Of a DNA stretch of 6,244 bases, positions 6,164-6,244 are shown piece after piece; positions within the stretch are counted from its first letter, which is position 1; every line of letters begins with the position of its first letter. The notes under the pieces are model-generated. The model was given only the letters and a program-made list of their open reading frames with translations, was not told where the DNA came from and did no database searches. The stretch is from an uncultured Clostridium sp. (GTDB taxonomy: Bacteria > Bacillota > Clostridia > Lachnospirales > Lachnospiraceae): the NCBI GenBank assembly GCA_905192625.1, contig CAJJLI010000142.1:1-6244 (forward strand), in the 5' to 3' direction. Position numbers and translations under genes: made by a program.

Positions 6164-6208
6164 TATATCGATTACCGATATATTTTTATATAATATATCA
6201 GTAATCGA
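6164..6208 (+). repeat. Nested inverted repeats around a TATAAT, possible operator
   Basis: The outer dyad pairs 6168-6184 with 6192-6208, 17 positions with one mismatch (C6176 and A6200) and a 7-base loop. Within its left arm is a second dyad, TATATCG (6164-6170) and CGATATA (6176-6182), spaced by ATTAC. The half-site TATATC therefore occurs three times in alternating orientation. TATAAT at 6189-6194 lies in the loop and right arm, but no good -35 is seen 17 bases upstream. No T run follows the hairpin. It could be a regulator binding region in front of a gene beyond the window, or the end of a small mobile element; neither can be shown here. Confidence 0.6.
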
Positions 6209-6244
6209 ATTTACATATAATTACAATGTATTTATTTACAAATT

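Noticed and set aside
6216..6221. TATAAT near the window end as a promoter for a downstream gene
   Set aside because: No matching -35 is present at 16-18 bases upstream, and AT-rich DNA produces such hexamers often; the downstream gene is not visible.
1..6244. CRISPR array, tRNA, rRNA, insertion sequence or transposase
   Set aside because: I saw no repeat-spacer pattern, cloverleaf-like segment or transposase motif on either strand.

Overview
The window is an AT-rich piece of a low-GC Gram-positive genome. Strong AGGAGG-type ribosome binding sites, sigma-A-like promoters, intrinsic terminators and the protein families present suggest an anaerobic Clostridia member, most likely Lachnospiraceae; this is inference from composition and protein style, not a database match. 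All recognisable genes lie on the + strand.

Layout: (1) 1-270 is the C-terminal PDZ domain of an HtrA/DegP-like serine protease cut by the window edge. An in-frame TAA at 40-42 stands where the family normally has Tyr. A strong intrinsic terminator follows (332-369). (2) A sigma-A-like promoter (419-447) precedes a small two-helix membrane protein (532-879) carrying the GxxDGPT motif of Na+-translocating decarboxylase beta subunits. (3) A possible promoter (894-922) and a 12-bp tandem repeat lead into an HD-domain phosphohydrolase of the YpgQ/YedJ type (1056-1718). (4) A promoter (1757-1785) drives a chemoreceptor with six predicted membrane helices and no ectodomain or HAMP domain (1825-3255), followed 46 bases later by a DUF2809 membrane protein (3302-3694), probably in one operon. 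(5) A 384-base gap (3695-4078) contains a near-consensus promoter, a 43-codon ORF with a ribosome binding site, and a 9-bp GC-rich terminator hairpin ending about 20 bases before the next start codon. (6) An ABC-F ATPase (4079-6037) follows, with two ABC domains, an interdomain linker and a C-terminal coiled coil, in the YdiF-like style. (7) The last 207 bases hold no gene but several inverted repeats, the largest a 17-position stem around a TATAAT.

The genes do not form one pathway; they look like short independent transcription units. The most interesting feature is the ABC-F leader. Promoter, short ORF and terminator directly upstream of an ABC-F gene is the arrangement known from antibiotic-responsive transcription attenuation of ribosome-protection ABC-F genes (vmlR type). 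The parts are visible in the sequence; that they work together this way is inference.
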